NCBI GenBank assembly: GCA_025666215.1
Contig: CP102593.1
Coordinates: 3,175,001 to 3,239,000, forward strand
Source of the DNA: Xanthomonas campestris pv. phormiicola
Lineage (GTDB): Bacteria > Pseudomonadota > Gammaproteobacteria > Xanthomonadales > Xanthomonadaceae
DNA length: 64,000 nucleotides
Direction of reading: 5' to 3'
Shown here: piece after piece, positions 62,369 to 64,000 of the stretch
Layout of the letters: the number at the start of each line of letters is the position of its first letter
How positions within the stretch are numbered: the first letter of the stretch is position 1
Notes under the pieces: model-generated
The model's input: only the letters and a program-made list of their open reading frames with translations
Databases searched by the model: none
Told to the model about the DNA's origin: nothing
Translations under genes and position numbers: made by a program

Positions 62369-64000
62369 ATGCTCCCTGAACTCGGCCAGGTCCTGCTGAT
62401 CCTCGCCCTGCTCGCCGCGCTGCTGCAGGCGGCAGTGCCGCTGGCCGGCGCGCACCGCGGCGACGCGCGCTGGATGGCGGTGGCGCGGCCGGCCGCGTTC
62501 GCGCAGCTGGCGCTGGTCGCCGGCGCCTTCGCGGCGCTGACCCATGCGTTCCTGGTGCAGGATTTCTCGGTGGCCTACGTGGCCGAGAACTCCAACTCGC
62601 TGCTGCCGCTGATCTATCGCTATTCGGCGGTGTGGGGCGCGCACGAAGGCTCGCTGCTGCTGTGGACGCTGATCCTGGCGCTGTGGACCGGCGCGGTGGC
62701 GCTGTGCTCGCGCAGCCTGCCGGCGCCGGTGGTGGCGCGGGTGATCGGCACGCTGGCGCTGGTCAGCCTGGGGTTTCTGGCGTTCCTGCTGTTCACCTCC
62801 AACCCGTTCGCGCGGCTGCTGCCGGCGCCGCTGGAAGGCCGCGACCTCAATCCGCTGCTGCAGGATCCGGGCCTGGTGATCCACCCACCGCTGCTGTACG
62901 CGGGCTACGTCGGCTTCGCGGTGCCGTTCGCGTTCGCGATCGCCGCGCTGCTCGACGGCCATGTCGATGCGCGCTGGCTGCGCTGGACGCGGCCATGGAC
63001 CAACGTGGCCTGGGGCTTCCTGACCATCGGCATCGCGCTGGGCAGCTGGTGGGCGTACTACGAGCTGGGCTGGGGCGGCTGGTGGTTCTGGGACCCGGTG
63101 GAGAACGCCAGCTTCATGCCGTGGCTGGCCGGCGCGGCGCTGCTGCATTCGCAGGCGGTGACCGAAAAGCGCGGCAGCTTCACCGCGTGGACGCTGCTGC
63201 TGGCGATCGCCGCGTTCTCGCTGTCGCTGCTGGGCACGTTCCTGGTGCGCTCGGGCGTGTTGACCAGCGTGCACTCCTTCGCCGCCGATCCCGGCCGCGG
63301 GCTGTTCATCCTGGTGTTCCTGAGCCTGGTCTGCGGCGGTGCGCTGCTGCTGTACGCGCTGCGCGGCGGGCGCCTCGGCGCCGGCGCCGGCGACGCACGC
63401 CAGCGCTTCGCCGCGTCCTCGCGCGAGACCCTGCTGCTGGCCAACAACCTGCTGCTGACCTGCGCCTGCGCGATGGTGCTGCTGGGCACGCTGTATCCGC
63501 TGCTGGCCGACGCACTGGGGCTGGGCAAGCTGTCGGTCGGCCCGCCCTACTTCGGTACCCTGTTCGTGGTGCTGATGGCGCCGCTGGTGGCGCTGCTGCC
63601 GTTCGGTCCGCTGACCCGCTGGCAGCGCGAACAGCCGTCGCGGCCGCTGGCGCTGCTGGCGCCGTGGGCCGGGCTGGCGCTGCTGGCCGGCGTGCTCGGT
63701 TTCTTCCTGGCCCCGCAGGGACCGTGGAAGACCGCCGCCGGCGTGGCCGGCGCGGCCTGGGTGCTGCTCGGCACCGCGCGCTTCGTGTGGAGCCGCTTGC
63801 AGCTCAAGGGCAGCCGCTTCACCGCCGAGATGCTGGGCATGACCCTGGCGCATGCCGGCATCGCGGTGTTCCTGACCGGCGCGCTGCTGGTGGAAGCGCT
63901 GGACCAGCAACGCGAAGTGGCGCTGGCGCCGGGGCAGAGCCTGCAGATGGGCCGCTACCGCTTCGAATTCCAGAGCCTGGACCAGATCCGCGGCCCCAAC
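62369..64000 (+). CDS. ccmF: Heme lyase subunit CcmF, N-terminal part (3' end outside the window)
   Basis: The frame runs from the ATG at 62369 to the edge of the window without a stop, giving 544 residues of a protein usually about 650 long. It has many membrane helices, 'YRYSAVWGAHEGSLLLW' with the conserved His, and the WWD motif 'GWGGWWFWDPVENASFMPWL' near residue 235. Periplasmic histidines such as 'VIHPPLLYAGYVG' are also present. CcmF with CcmH attaches heme to apocytochrome c. The ccm set presumably continues with ccmG and ccmH beyond the window. Confidence 0.95.
   Translation, partial: MLPELGQVLLILALLAALLQAAVPLAGAHRGDARWMAVARPAAFAQLALVAGAFAALTHAFLVQDFSVAYVAENSNSLLPLIYRYSAVWGAHEGSLLLWTLILALWTGAVALCSRSLPAPVVARVIGTLALVSLGFLAFLLFTSNPFARLLPAPLEGRDLNPLLQDPGLVIHPPLLYAGYVGFAVPFAFAIAALLDGHVDARWLRWTRPWTNVAWGFLTIGIALGSWWAYYELGWGGWWFWDPVENASFMPWLAGAALLHSQAVTEKRGSFTAWTLLLAIAAFSLSLLGTFLVRSGVLTSVHSFAADPGRGLFILVFLSLVCGGALLLYALRGGRLGAGAGDARQRFAASSRETLLLANNLLLTCACAMVLLGTLYPLLADALGLGKLSVGPPYFGTLFVVLMAPLVALLPFGPLTRWQREQPSRPLALLAPWAGLALLAGVLGFFLAPQGPWKTAAGVAGAAWVLLGTARFVWSRLQLKGSRFTAEMLGMTLAHAGIAVFLTGALLVEALDQQREVALAPGQSLQMGRYRFEFQSLDQIRGPN

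Overview
The window is chromosomal DNA from a high-GC gammaproteobacterium of the Xanthomonadaceae, most likely Xanthomonas. The evidence is gene order (uvrC-pgsA-tRNA-Gly; kdsB and lpxK-msbA-exbD-exbB-comEC; lolD-lolC-ygfX-sdhE-sdhBADC; a complete zwf-glk-pgl-edd-eda operon), the many large TonB-dependent receptors, a papaya-type glutaminyl cyclase, and dispersed GGGACTC-type heptad repeats. No insertion sequence, prophage or CRISPR array was seen.

Layout. 1-1190: 3' end of an RND efflux pump gene. 1625-5659: tRNA-Gly, pgsA, uvrC and an NHL-repeat gene. 5656-6926: a tyrosine phosphatase gene and kdsB. 7134-9329: a siderophore-type TonB receptor facing the other way, apparently inserted beside lpxK. 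9818-16090: lpxK, msbA, exbD, exbB and comEC. 16670-17734: a PRISE-like reductase gene, then a cluster of REP palindromes. 18194-24485: lolD, lolC, ygfX, sdhE and sdhBADC (read leftwards), with ygfZ divergent. 25667-26785: a sugar ABC ATPase gene divergent from the Entner-Doudoroff operon (27198-33189).

33367-49189 is a leftward accessory carbohydrate locus: a LacI regulator, two very large Oar-like TonB receptors, a GH144-type endo-beta-1,2-glucanase lipoprotein, an ABC importer (binding protein plus two permeases, no ATPase), and a giant discoidin-plus-glycosidase protein. Three 14-bp operators fitting the LacI-family consensus lie before the regulator gene, before the glucanase/ABC operon, and in the promoter region between the orphan ATPase gene and zwf. 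I infer one regulon running from glucan capture at the outer membrane to glucose catabolism by the Entner-Doudoroff pathway.

49438-53955: bolA and yciI, then scpA-scpB-rluB. 54431-56744: a lipoprotein, a small secreted protein and glutaminyl cyclase. 57112-59222: an omega-amidase and methionine transaminase pair. 59442-64000: the ccmABCDE operon and the 5' part of ccmF.

Non-coding features of note are at least six GGGACTC heptad elements (several two-armed and about 100-170 bp), a 50-bp inverted duplication that ties the comEC leader to its own coding region, and a tandem array of about 120-bp units at 36661-37020.
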